Origin: Teichococcus oryzae | GTDB taxonomy: Bacteria > Pseudomonadota > Alphaproteobacteria > Acetobacterales > Acetobacteraceae | Assembly: GCF_008386565.1 (NCBI RefSeq) | Contig: NZ_VUKA01000005.1 | Location: 124,001 to 188,000, forward strand | Direction: 5' to 3' | Length of the DNA: 64,000 nucleotides | In this document: positions 1-6,855 of the stretch, one piece after another | Numbering within the stretch: position 1 is the first letter of the stretch | Layout of the letters: each line of letters starts with the position of its first letter | Translations under genes and position numbers: made by a program | Notes under the pieces: model-generated | Database searches by the model: none | Seen by the model: the letters and a program-made list of their open reading frames with translations, nothing else | What the model was told of the DNA's origin: nothing

Positions 1-237
1 GGATTGCAGGAAGCCGCGATCCTCCAGCATCTCGGCGAAATTGCCGAGGCCGATCCAGCGGAAGCCGTCGAGGCCCAGCTCGTAATCGGTGAAGGCCAGG
101 GCGGCGGTGGCCAGGGTGGGCAGCAGCAGCATCAGCAGATAGGCGATGGCGGCGGGCAGGGTCAGCGCCCAGGCGGCCATCGCCTCCCCCGTGCCGGCGG
201 CGCGCCGATGCGGCGCGGCAATGGCGAGGTCAGACAA
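1..237 (-). CDS. ABC transporter permease, sugar type, N-terminal part (cut by window start)
   Basis: This is the first 79 residues of an inner-membrane permease of the MalF/UgpA class; the rest lies beyond position 1. After a short polar leader the protein has a hydrophobic segment (ALTLPAAIAYLLMLLLP) followed by a periplasmic stretch containing FTDYELG and WIGLGNFAEML, the usual start of sugar-type permeases. I chose a TTG start at 237 because it has a GAGGGAG ribosome site about 7 nt upstream. An in-frame ATG at 180 is the alternative. The gene overlaps the end of the upstream ATPase gene by 8 nt, so the two are co-translated partners. The substrate cannot be told from this fragment. Confidence 0.8.
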   Translation of the reverse strand, partial: MSDLAIAAPHRRAAGTGEAMAAWALTLPAAIAYLLMLLLPTLATAALAFTDYELGLDGFRWIGLGNFAEMLEDRGFLQS

Positions 238-1375
238 GCGCCGGCTCCCTCGCCACGACGGCTTCGGCGCGGCGGCGCGCCCCGTCCTGATCGAACAGCA
301 GCGCCGCGCCGGGCGCGAAGCCCAGATGCAGCGCCGCGCCGGAAGCGGGCAGCCGCCCCGCCGCCTCGGGCGGCAGGCGCAGCACCAGCGGCGATCCGCT
401 CGCTTCATGCCGGGTGTGCAGCAGCACGGATTCGCCCAGGAACTCCACCGCCTCGGCCCGCGCGGGCAGCCCTTCGGCGGCCAGGACAAAGGCCTCGGGG
501 CGGATGCCAAGCGTCAGCGGCCCCCGCGCCGCGCAGCGCAGGCCGATGAGCCGGTCGCCGACGCGGACCAGCCCGTCCCGTCCCGCCTCGCCCGGCAGCA
601 GGTTGATGCGGGGGGAGCCGATAAAGGTCGCCACCCGCAGATCGGCCGGGTCGGCATAGATCTCGCGCGGCGGCGCCACCTGCAGGATGCGCCCGCCCTG
701 CATCACCGCCACGCGGTCCGCCATGGTCAGCGCTTCCGACTGGTCATGCGTGACATAAAGAGTGGCGGCGCCGGCGCGGCGATGGATGGCCACGATCTCC
801 CGCCGGGTCTGCACCCGGAGGCTGGCATCGAGGTTGGACAGCGGCTCATCCATCAGAAAGGCCGCCGGGCGGCGCACCATGGCGCGGGCGAGCGCCACGC
901 GCTGTCGTTGACCGCCGGACAGTTGCGCCGGGCGCCGGTCCAGCAGGGCACCGAGGCCAAGCGATTCCGCCGCCGCCGCGACCTCGCCGGCGATCCGCCT
1001 CCGGGTCGCACGGGCGCCGGGCATCAGGCCGCCCAGCAGGGGCAGGCGCTGCCAGGCGTTCAGCCGGCGCATGGCCAGCGGCACGGCGATGTTCTCGGCC
1101 ACCGTCAGATGCGGGTAAAGCGCATAGGACTGGAACACCATGGCGACATCGCGCTCGCCGGCGCGCAGCGAAGTGGCGTCGCGCCCCTGGATCCGCAGCG
1201 TGCCGGAACTGGCCTGCTCGATGCCGGCGACGATGCGCATCAGCGTCGTCTTGCCGCAGCCCGAGGGGCCGACCAGGGCCACGAACTCGCCTGCCGCGAT
1301 GTCCAGCGAAACGCCGTGCAGGACGGTGTTGCCGCCGAAGCTCTTGGTTACCGATGTGAGGGAAATGCCCGCCAA
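230..1375 (-). CDS. ABC transporter ATP-binding protein, UgpC/MalK type
   Basis: This is the cytoplasmic ATPase of a carbohydrate or glycerol-phosphate-like importer, 381 residues long as usual for the family. Visible motifs are Walker A (GPSGCGKTT, about residue 37), the Q-loop (FQSYALYPH), the signature LSGGQRQRVALARA, Walker B (LMDEPLSNLDA) and the switch histidine in YVTHDQSEA. A C-terminal regulatory (TOBE-like) domain begins near residue 240. It lies directly upstream of, and overlaps, a sugar-type permease gene. No binding-protein gene is in the window, so the specificity is open. The nucleotide-binding half is unambiguous. Confidence 0.93.
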   Translation of the reverse strand: MAGISLTSVTKSFGGNTVLHGVSLDIAAGEFVALVGPSGCGKTTLMRIVAGIEQASSGTLRIQGRDATSLRAGERDVAMVFQSYALYPHLTVAENIAVPLAMRRLNAWQRLPLLGGLMPGARATRRRIAGEVAAAAESLGLGALLDRRPAQLSGGQRQRVALARAMVRRPAAFLMDEPLSNLDASLRVQTRREIVAIHRRAGAATLYVTHDQSEALTMADRVAVMQGGRILQVAPPREIYADPADLRVATFIGSPRINLLPGEAGRDGLVRVGDRLIGLRCAARGPLTLGIRPEAFVLAAEGLPARAEAVEFLGESVLLHTRHEASGSPLVLRLPPEAAGRLPASGAALHLGFAPGAALLFDQDGARRRAEAVVAREPALV

Positions 1376-1569
1376 ACTGCCGCTCCGAACTCTGCGTCGG
1401 GGCTGCCTCTACAATTGCCGCATGACGGCGCGGTTGGGGTTGCGTGAAGCTTTGATGTCGTTTGCAGGTCAGCGTGGCCGGCGGCGATGCGCCGGCGGGG
1501 CCTCATGGCGGCACCCGCCGGGGCCGGTGCCGCCATCCCGCGGGCCGGTGGCCGGCCGCGGGCTTGCCG

Positions 1570-2175
1570 TCAGGCGAGATGCGCCTCCGGACCCAGCAGC
1601 GATTCCCGCATCCGCGCCTGCAACAGCGCGCCTTCGCGCGGCGGCAGCACCAGGGGCAGCGTTTCCGCGTCGATCTTCACCTGCGCGAAAAGCGGGCCGG
1701 AGCGCTCATGGATGGCGCCGCGCAGCGCCGCGACCTCCTCCATGGTGGCGACGGCGGGCACGCGCGGGATGCCCGCCGCCCGGGCCATGCCGGCCAGGTC
1801 GACGCCGGAGCCGGTATGGGTGGGCTGCATCCCCGTCTCGCCATAATGCTCGTTGTCCAGCACCACGACGGACAGGTTGGCAGGGCGCGCCACGGCGATG
1901 GTGGCCAGGGCGCCCAGGCTCATCAGCATCTCGCCATCGCCGGTGATCACCAGCACGGGCTGTTCGGGCTGCGCCAGGGCAAGGCCGAGGCCGATCATCG
2001 CCGCGCCGCCCATGCCGCCCCAGAGCGGCAGGTTGCGCGGATGGTCGCCCGCCGCGGTGATGTCCCAGGCCGGCGCGCCGAGCCCGGCCACCACCAGCAG
2101 CCCGCCACGGTCGGCCAGAAGTGCCGGGACGACCTCGCGCCGGCGCAGGCGGCCGGAAGGAACGGTGTTGCCCAT
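1570..2175 (-). CDS. Thiamine diphosphate-dependent decarboxylase, beta (TPP-binding) subunit
   Basis: This is the C-terminal half of a split 2-oxoacid decarboxylase, 201 residues. The ThDP/Mg motif reads GDGEMLMSLGALATIA and is followed about 25 residues later by LDNEHYGETG. The size and the two-gene arrangement match the sulfopyruvate decarboxylase (ComE) and phosphonopyruvate decarboxylase families. It follows the alpha-subunit gene with a 3-nt gap, so the two should form one enzyme. Which 2-oxoacid is used (sulfopyruvate, phosphonopyruvate or another) cannot be decided, because no sulfonate or phosphonate genes flank it. Confidence 0.82.
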   Translation of the reverse strand: MGNTVPSGRLRRREVVPALLADRGGLLVVAGLGAPAWDITAAGDHPRNLPLWGGMGGAAMIGLGLALAQPEQPVLVITGDGEMLMSLGALATIAVARPANLSVVVLDNEHYGETGMQPTHTGSGVDLAGMARAAGIPRVPAVATMEEVAALRGAIHERSGPLFAQVKIDAETLPLVLPPREGALLQARMRESLLGPEAHLA

Positions 2176-2178
2176 GGC

Positions 2179-2730
2179 TCAGTCCTTTCCGAAGGTCTTG
2201 GCGCCCAGCACACGCTGGCCGATCAGCGTCGCGGTGGGGCGGAAGGTGTTGAAGGCCATGCGCAGCGTGGCCTCGGCGGTGGGCGCCACATCGGCGGCAT
2301 GGTCGGCGCGGCGCACCACGGTGCCCATGGCCTCCAGCACGGCCTGGGTGGCGTTGCCCATCGGCATCTGGGCCGGGTTGAACTCGCCGAAATCGCCGCG
2401 CATGGTCACCAGCATCGGCATCGGCGTGCGGTGCAGGATGGCCAGCGACAACATGTTGATGCAGTTGCCGACGCCCGAGCTTTGCATCAGCAGCACGCCG
2501 CGCTCGCCGCCCAGCCAGGCGCCCAGCATCAGCGCGATGCCTTCCTCCTCGGTGGTCAGGGAAATGGCCTTGATGCCGGGATCGGCCTGGCAGCGGCGGA
2601 TCAGCCGCGAATGCCCGGCATCCGGGACATAGGCCACCTGCCGGACCTCATAGGCTTTCAGCAGGTCGAACAACTCGTCCGGCCAGGTGTCGGTGCTGGC
2701 GGGCGCCACGTCCATGCTTGTTTGCTCCAC
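2179..2730 (-). CDS. Thiamine diphosphate-dependent decarboxylase, alpha (PYR-domain) subunit
   Basis: This is the N-terminal half of the split decarboxylase, 183 residues, and carries the pyrimidine-binding domain. The activating glutamate lies in LTTEEEGIALMLGAWLGG, followed by the family segment LLMQSSGVGNCINML. I chose GTG at 2730 because GGAGGAGG sits 7 nt upstream; an ATG at 2715 would shorten the protein by 5 residues. It is first in a two-gene operon with the beta subunit. The resemblance is to ComD (sulfopyruvate decarboxylase alpha), but the substrate is an inference. Confidence 0.8.
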   Translation of the reverse strand: MEQTSMDVAPASTDTWPDELFDLLKAYEVRQVAYVPDAGHSRLIRRCQADPGIKAISLTTEEEGIALMLGAWLGGERGVLLMQSSGVGNCINMLSLAILHRTPMPMLVTMRGDFGEFNPAQMPMGNATQAVLEAMGTVVRRADHAADVAPTAEATLRMAFNTFRPTATLIGQRVLGAKTFGKD

Positions 2731-3007
2731 CCGGTTTCCTCCTCCGCATGGTTGGGGATGTCCGGACCGGCCTGCCGGCTGGGCATCCCTTGCTGTGCGC
2801 GAGCGTCAGTTAGGTCAGATTGTATGTCAATGTCGCGCAGGGGCGGTCCGTCGCGATCTCCGGCAGGCGCCCGTTCCGTGGGGATCGCGGCCATCGCCAC
2901 CACCGCTTTCCCCTGGCCCGCCTGCTCCTCGGCGAACAGGGCGCGACGGGGTGCCCGGGATGCCGCGCCGGCAGGCCCCCGCGGCATCCATGGCCCGGAC
3001 CCGCCTG

Positions 3008-3415
3008 TTATTGCGGGGCCAGCCAGTCTTCCGAGCGGAGCCCCTCGACACGCCGGAACTCGCCCAGATTGCCGGTGATGACAACCAGCCCCCTGCTGCG
3101 CGCATGCCCGGCGATCAGGATGTCATAAGGGCCGATCAGGCAGCCCCGGCGCGCCAGGTCGGCATGGATGTCCCCGGCATGCGCCGCCGCATCCTCGTCG
3201 AAGGGCAGCACGGCGAGACGGCGGGCGAAGGCCTCCACCTCCCGCCGGTGCTCGTTTGGGCGGGCTGACCGGGCGGCGCCGTAAAGCAGCTCAGTCAGGG
3301 TGATGGTGGTGATGCAAAGCGTGTCGGCCTCGACGTTGAAGCGGGGCCGCAAGCCCTGCGGGCGGTCACGCAGCAGCCGGATGCACAGATTGGTGTCCAG
3401 CATGTTGCGCAGCAT
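3008..3415 (-). CDS. vapC: VapC-family PIN-domain toxin ribonuclease
   Basis: This is the toxin of a type II toxin-antitoxin pair, predicted to cleave RNA with an acidic, Mg-dependent PIN site. It has 135 residues. The conserved acidic residues are visible: D7 in MLDTN, E42 in LTELLYG and D98 in IGPYDILIAGHA, with the late TGN..EF.RV.GL motif after them. Its start overlaps the antitoxin stop by one base (TGATG), which couples translation. An internal ATG at 3403 would give the canonical MLDTN start. It lies between the decarboxylase genes and the replication origin, typical of a plasmid addiction module. Confidence 0.9.
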   Translation of the reverse strand: MLRNMLDTNLCIRLLRDRPQGLRPRFNVEADTLCITTITLTELLYGAARSARPNEHRREVEAFARRLAVLPFDEDAAAHAGDIHADLARRGCLIGPYDILIAGHARSRGLVVITGNLGEFRRVEGLRSEDWLAPQ

Positions 3416-3636
3416 CAGAAGGCTTCCCGCTCCTGATGCGGCAGTTGCGCCCGTTCCCCGAGATCAACGCCCGGAGCGTTGAAGAAATCATCCCACAGCG
3501 CATCGGCGGGGGCGATGATCACCCGCGCGCCTTCGCGGATAATGGTCACTTCGCGGATGCCGGGCGGAAAGGCCACCTCCTTGGGCAGCCGCACCGCCTG
3601 CGTCCTGTTGCTCAGGAAGAGCGAGGTTCTGGTCAT
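3415..3636 (-). CDS. vapB: VapB-family antitoxin
   Basis: This is a small antitoxin (73 residues) with an AbrB/SpoVT-type DNA-binding N-terminus: MTRTSLFLSNRTQAVRLPKE is the classic VapB swapped-hairpin sequence. The acidic C-terminus should bind and neutralise VapC. I chose ATG 3636 over the adjacent GTG 3639 because the strong AAAGGAGG site leaves only one base before GTG but four before ATG. It is the first gene of the vapBC operon and is preceded by a near-perfect palindrome at 3650-3670 that probably mediates autorepression. Confidence 0.9.
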   Translation of the reverse strand: MTRTSLFLSNRTQAVRLPKEVAFPPGIREVTIIREGARVIIAPADALWDDFFNAPGVDLGERAQLPHQEREAF

Positions 3637-3649
3637 CACGCCTCCTTTC

Positions 3650-3670
3650 GTATAGACAATTTGTATATAC
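3650..3670. promoter_or_regulatory. Palindromic operator of vapBC
   Basis: This 21-bp AT-rich palindrome matches its own reverse complement at 18 of 21 positions, with outer arms GTATA and TATAC around a GACAATTTGTA core. It starts 14 bp upstream of the vapB ATG and covers the ribosome-site/promoter area. VapBC complexes autorepress through such palindromes, so this is the expected operator. The assignment rests on position and symmetry. Confidence 0.75.
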
Positions 3671-4111
3671 GTCCTCCGGTGGCCTGATCAAGCTTCCGGC
3701 GCCGTGTCCCGACGAGGTTCCGAGTTCCAGGCGCACAAATAGGAATATATTGACAAATCACGAGCTGCGGCCTACAGCGCTGCATCATCGCTATGCCTGG
3801 CAGCCAGACGGGAGCACAGCCTGCCATGCCCAGGAAAACAGCGGAATAACGGAGGCGAAACCCCGAATGCGGCGCATGGCCAGAAAGAGCGCGGCCTTTG
3901 CCATGCGGGATCGGCCTGGATGCGGCACGGATGGTCGCCGCTGGCCCGGCTGGAAACGGTCCGCAGGGCATTCCAGCCGCGAAATCGCACCTAATCCTGC
4001 CCGCCCGTCACCTTCGGCGGAGGGCGAGTCGGGAAAGCCTCCGATTCGCCCGCCTTTTCGGAGCCGTTTCCCCGAATGAGGGCATGTAAGGCAGCAGGCG
4101 CAGATGCGTTT

Positions 4112-4137
4112 CGAACTGCCCTCCGTCGGGCAATTCG
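4112..4137. promoter_or_regulatory. Inverted repeat upstream of repA
   Basis: Arms CGAACTGCCC and GGGCAATTCG (9 of 10 complementary) flank a 6-base spacer, just before the tandem iterons. It could be an operator for repA autoregulation or part of the origin. Only the symmetry is seen. Confidence 0.45.
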
Positions 4138-4151
4138 CTTCTGAATCCCTA

Positions 4152-4205
4152 TTTCGGAGGCGAAAACCCGAATCTTTGCAGGGCTTTCGGAGGCGAAAAC
4201 CCGAA
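4152..4205 (+). repeat. Two identical 21-bp iterons
   Basis: These direct repeats at 4152-4172 and 4185-4205 share all 21 bases (TTTCGGAGGCG...CCCGAA), with starts 33 bp apart. They are the clearest members of the iteron family near repA. Confidence 0.8.
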
Positions 4206-4315
4206 CCCTGCCCCTCGCGGTTCCGCCAGGGTTGTGCATGCTGGAACCGTAACACAGCAGACACGTCACCTTCCGAGCGATGGCACGCACCACATCCCCG
4301 CGGCAGGAGCCCCCG

Positions 4316-5323
4316 ATGGCTCCCGACCAGGCCCCTGCCCCGCCAGCGCAGGGCAAGGCCTCCGTCGCCGCGCGTGCCCGCCGCGGCCGGGCCCTGATGC
4401 CCGACCTGTTCGACAGCCCCCTGCATGGCAAGGTGCGCGGCCAGCGCAGCGTGATGGCCTATCCGTTCTTCCACCTCGGCAAGACCGCGCCGACGCGGGA
4501 GGTGCTGCGCTATGATGACGGGCAGGTGCGGATCGAGGTGGCGCCAGGCCCCGCCGGCATTGCCACCATCTACGACAAGGACCTGATCCTCTACATCGCC
4601 TCCCTGATGGCCGAGAAGCTGCGGCGAGGCGAGCTGCGGCCCGACGACCCGAAGCCGGACCGTGAATTCACCTTCACCGCGCATGACTTCTTCCGCGTCG
4701 CCGGGCGCGACACGGCGGGCAAGGCCTATGACCGGCTGCTGCAGATGCTGCAGCGGCTGCAGGGCACCCAGGTGCGGACCAACATCGAGATGGCGGGGGA
4801 AGGCACGGATGGCGTCTTTTCCTGGATCGACGCGGTCAACACCCGCTACCGCCGCAATGCGCGCAAGGAAAAGGAGCTGGTCAGCGTTTCAGTGACGCTT
4901 TGCGCCTGGCTTTACCGCGGCATCCTGAACGACACCCGCCTGCTGACCTTCGCGGACGAGTATTTCGACCTCGCCCCGCTGGAGCGCCGGCTTTACGAGA
5001 TCGCCAAATCCGAGGACGTGGACGAGGCCGGCTGGTCGATCGGCATCGAGGATCTGCATGCGCGCGTCGGCACCCGTGGCCTGCTGCGGCATTTCGGGCA
5101 GTTCCTCACGGAGCTGGAGCAGACGCAGCGCCTGATCGAGTTCGATATCGGCCTGCACCGCCCGGCTTCCGAGACGCAGCGGCGCGGGCGGCCCGGCTAT
5201 GAGGGCACCATCGTGACCTTCACCGCCCGGCCCAGGGCCCAGCTTTCCCGCCGCCCCTTCATCGCGGCGGCTGGGGAACCCTTGCCTGAAACGGAGGATG
5301 GCGAAGCGAACGGCAAACCCTGA
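4316..5323 (+). CDS. repA: Plasmid replication initiator RepA (RPA family)
   Basis: This is a replication initiator of the RPA type (replication initiator protein A), common on alphaproteobacterial plasmids; it binds origin repeats and opens DNA. It has about 335 residues. Family-like segments include MAYPFFHLGK, IATIYDKDLILYIASL, REFTFTAHDFFR, WIDAVNTRY and a C-terminal winged-helix-like region with FDLAPLERRLYEIAK. I prefer ATG 4316, which has GCAGGAG 6 nt upstream, over ATG 4280, which has no ribosome site. It is preceded by iterons and followed by hairpins before repC. Having both RepA and RepC initiators is unusual. Confidence 0.9.
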   Translation: MAPDQAPAPPAQGKASVAARARRGRALMPDLFDSPLHGKVRGQRSVMAYPFFHLGKTAPTREVLRYDDGQVRIEVAPGPAGIATIYDKDLILYIASLMAEKLRRGELRPDDPKPDREFTFTAHDFFRVAGRDTAGKAYDRLLQMLQRLQGTQVRTNIEMAGEGTDGVFSWIDAVNTRYRRNARKEKELVSVSVTLCAWLYRGILNDTRLLTFADEYFDLAPLERRLYEIAKSEDVDEAGWSIGIEDLHARVGTRGLLRHFGQFLTELEQTQRLIEFDIGLHRPASETQRRGRPGYEGTIVTFTARPRAQLSRRPFIAAAGEPLPETEDGEANGKP

Positions 5324-5333
5324 ACACGCAAAA

Positions 5334-5353
5334 CCCCGCTTTGCAGAGCGGGG
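5334..5353 (+). terminator. Hairpin after repA
   Basis: A perfect 7-bp stem (CCCCGCT / AGCGGGG) with a 6-base loop begins about 10 bp after the repA stop and is followed by CTTGCTG. With A residues before it and only a weak T tract after it, it may end repA transcription or act from the opposite strand. Confidence 0.5.
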
Positions 5354-5384
5354 CTTGCTGAACATACCGAGCCGGCCGTGATGG

Positions 5385-5418
5385 CCTAGGGAATGTCCTG
5401 GACAGTCATTCCTCTAGG
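5385..5418. promoter_or_regulatory. Stem-loop in the repA-repC leader
   Basis: Arms CCTAGGGAATG and CATTCCTCTAGG pair over 11 bp with one bulged base and an 11-base loop, and TTTACAT follows. It lies about 100 bp before repC. In repABC plasmids the space before repC encodes a small antisense RNA ending in such a stem-loop. A ctRNA or attenuator here is an inference. Confidence 0.45.
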
Positions 5419-5514
5419 TTTACATCCCGCTCCTGGTCAAGCGCGAAATGCAGTTTCGCCGCTGACGAGGGCGTGTGCCCGCCTCGGTCCATCTTTACCG
5501 AAGGAATGGGCATC

Positions 5515-6855
5515 GTGGAAACACCGGCATTCCCGCGCGGAATGACGCGCGGCCTGCGCAAGCTGACGACCAATCACCTGCTCGCCGCCCGCCTCGTCGA
5601 ACAGGCGCGCGGCTTGCCGCCTGGCATCAGGCACCCGAACCAGCTTCTGGCGGCGATGCGCCGGGCGGCCCCCTATCTGGGCTACAACCGCCTGCTGCCG
5701 CTGATGGAGGCGCTGTTCCGCTGGACCCAGCCGCAGGATTGGGAACCCGGCGCCGAACCCATCGTATGGCCCAGCAATGACGAGTTGGCCCTGGTGCTGG
5801 ATTGCAGCGAGAGGCATGTCAGCCGCCTGATCGCGGCCGCCATCGAGGCGCGGCTGATCGTGGCGCGCGACGGCGCGGACCGCCGGCGCCGCGGCTTCCG
5901 CCAGGATGGCCGCATCGTCTGGGCCTGGGGGCTCAACCTGCGGCCCATGGCGGCACGCCACGCGGATTTCCTCCATGCGGCGGAGGAAGGCGAACGGGTG
6001 CGGCGCCGCTGCCGGGAATTGCGGCGCGAAGCCGGCATGGCGCGCCAGTTCCTGGCCCAGCTGCTGGAACTGGCGCACGAACATGGCCTCCCTGCCCTTC
6101 CCCTGGAGGAAAGGCTGCACGCCGCCCGGCAACAGGCAGGCGAGGCGCGCCGGATCGAGGACCCGGAACGCCTCGAAAACCTGGCCGCTGCCTTGCGGGC
6201 CTCGGCGGCGGCGGGCCGTGCCTGGCTGGAACAGGCGGTGAAAAACGCGGAAATGTCAGGCTCGGGCGACACCGTGGTCAGGCCCATAATACCTACAAAC
6301 AAACCCACGGAGCCCGAAGGGTCTATTGTAGCGGCTCGGGAAGCAACGGCCGCTTTGGCGCTGCTTCCCATGGAGGCTGAGGTGCCCGTGGAGGGGACGC
6401 GGCTGTTTGCGAAGGAGATGGCGCGGCTGGCTCCGAGGCTGGGAGACTACCTGGCCACACGGCATCCCGATTGGGGCGACATCGCCGATGCGGCAGCCGC
6501 CTTGTCGCGCCACCTGGGCGTTCCCCGCACGCTGTATGGGGAGGCGTGCCGGGCTCTCGGGCGGCCAGGAGCGGCGGTGGCCATCGCCATCATCTCGACC
6601 AAACCGGCGGAATATTTCCATTCCTGCGGAGCGGGCGGGTATCTGCGCGGGATGCTGCGGCGCGCGGGGCAGGGCCAGCTTCATCTGGAACGCAGCATCC
6701 ATGGCTTGCGCGATGCTGAGCGGCGGCGGCGCCTCCAGTTGACGGCCGTCAACTCCGCCGCCTCGCCGGACCTGGCTTCCGGCCAGCGGCGCAAAGTGCG
6801 ATATTGCGGCGAAAGTGCCTTTACAGCCGCATCTGCGAGTGGAAACCATGGATAG
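5515..6855 (+). CDS. repC: Plasmid replication protein RepC
   Basis: This is an initiator of the repABC type, about 446 residues. The N-terminal domain shows the family sequence FRWTQPQDWEPGAEPIVWPSN, then LALVLDCSERHVSRLIAAAIEARLIVARD (a winged helix-turn-helix) and GRIVWAWGLNLRPMAARHAEF-like text. I chose GTG 5515 (METPAFPRGMTRG) because AAGGA lies 9 nt upstream and RepC proteins usually start with such a short leader. ATG 5506 is possible but touches the ribosome site. The last 8 bases overlap parA. The gene carries a parS palindrome near its 3' end and an AT-richer patch mid-gene (6284-6332), where repABC origins usually lie. Confidence 0.9.
   Translation: METPAFPRGMTRGLRKLTTNHLLAARLVEQARGLPPGIRHPNQLLAAMRRAAPYLGYNRLLPLMEALFRWTQPQDWEPGAEPIVWPSNDELALVLDCSERHVSRLIAAAIEARLIVARDGADRRRRGFRQDGRIVWAWGLNLRPMAARHADFLHAAEEGERVRRRCRELRREAGMARQFLAQLLELAHEHGLPALPLEERLHAARQQAGEARRIEDPERLENLAAALRASAAAGRAWLEQAVKNAEMSGSGDTVVRPIIPTNKPTEPEGSIVAAREATAALALLPMEAEVPVEGTRLFAKEMARLAPRLGDYLATRHPDWGDIADAAAALSRHLGVPRTLYGEACRALGRPGAAVAIAIISTKPAEYFHSCGAGGYLRGMLRRAGQGQLHLERSIHGLRDAERRRRLQLTAVNSAASPDLASGQRRKVRYCGESAFTAASASGNHG
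6284..6332. other. AT-richer patch inside repC, possible internal origin
   Basis: In a gene that is otherwise very GC-rich, this stretch contains CCATAATACCTACAAACAAA and TCTATTGTAG. In repABC plasmids the origin of replication lies inside repC in an AT-rich region. That comparison, not a visible repeat, is the basis for the call. Confidence 0.35.
6738..6753. other. parS centromere site 1 (inside repC)
   Basis: A perfect 16-bp palindrome, GTTGACGGCCGTCAAC, lies in the 3' part of repC. It fits the repABC parS consensus GTTNNNNGCNNNNAAC that RepB/ParB binds. An identical copy occurs at 8103-8118, and I saw no third exact copy. Confidence 0.85.

Larger units (their letters stand above)
3847..4205. 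other. Putative iteron-type replication origin
   Basis: This gene-free stretch between vapBC and repA holds four copies of a 21-bp motif that begins with TTTCGGAGGCG and ends with CCCGAA. Copies at 4152-4172 and 4185-4205 are identical, and their starts are 33 bp (about three helical turns) apart. Degenerate copies lie at 3847-3867 and 4056-4076. The ends (TTCGG and CCGAA) are complementary, so each unit is itself a weak inverted repeat. Iterons upstream of an RPA-type initiator gene are the expected binding sites for that initiator. An AT-rich patch at about 3737-3760 could be the unwinding element. No DnaA box was recognised. Confidence 0.65.

Noticed and set aside
146-1447. Long plus-strand open frame opposite the ABC ATPase gene
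   Set aside because: It has no domain-like sequence and is low-complexity Arg/Gln/Ala-rich, as expected for the antisense of a GC-rich gene. The minus-strand ATPase is unmistakable.
2687-3268. Plus-strand open frame over the decarboxylase-vapC spacer
   Set aside because: It is mostly antisense to vapC and the decarboxylase alpha subunit, and no ribosome site or family signature is present.
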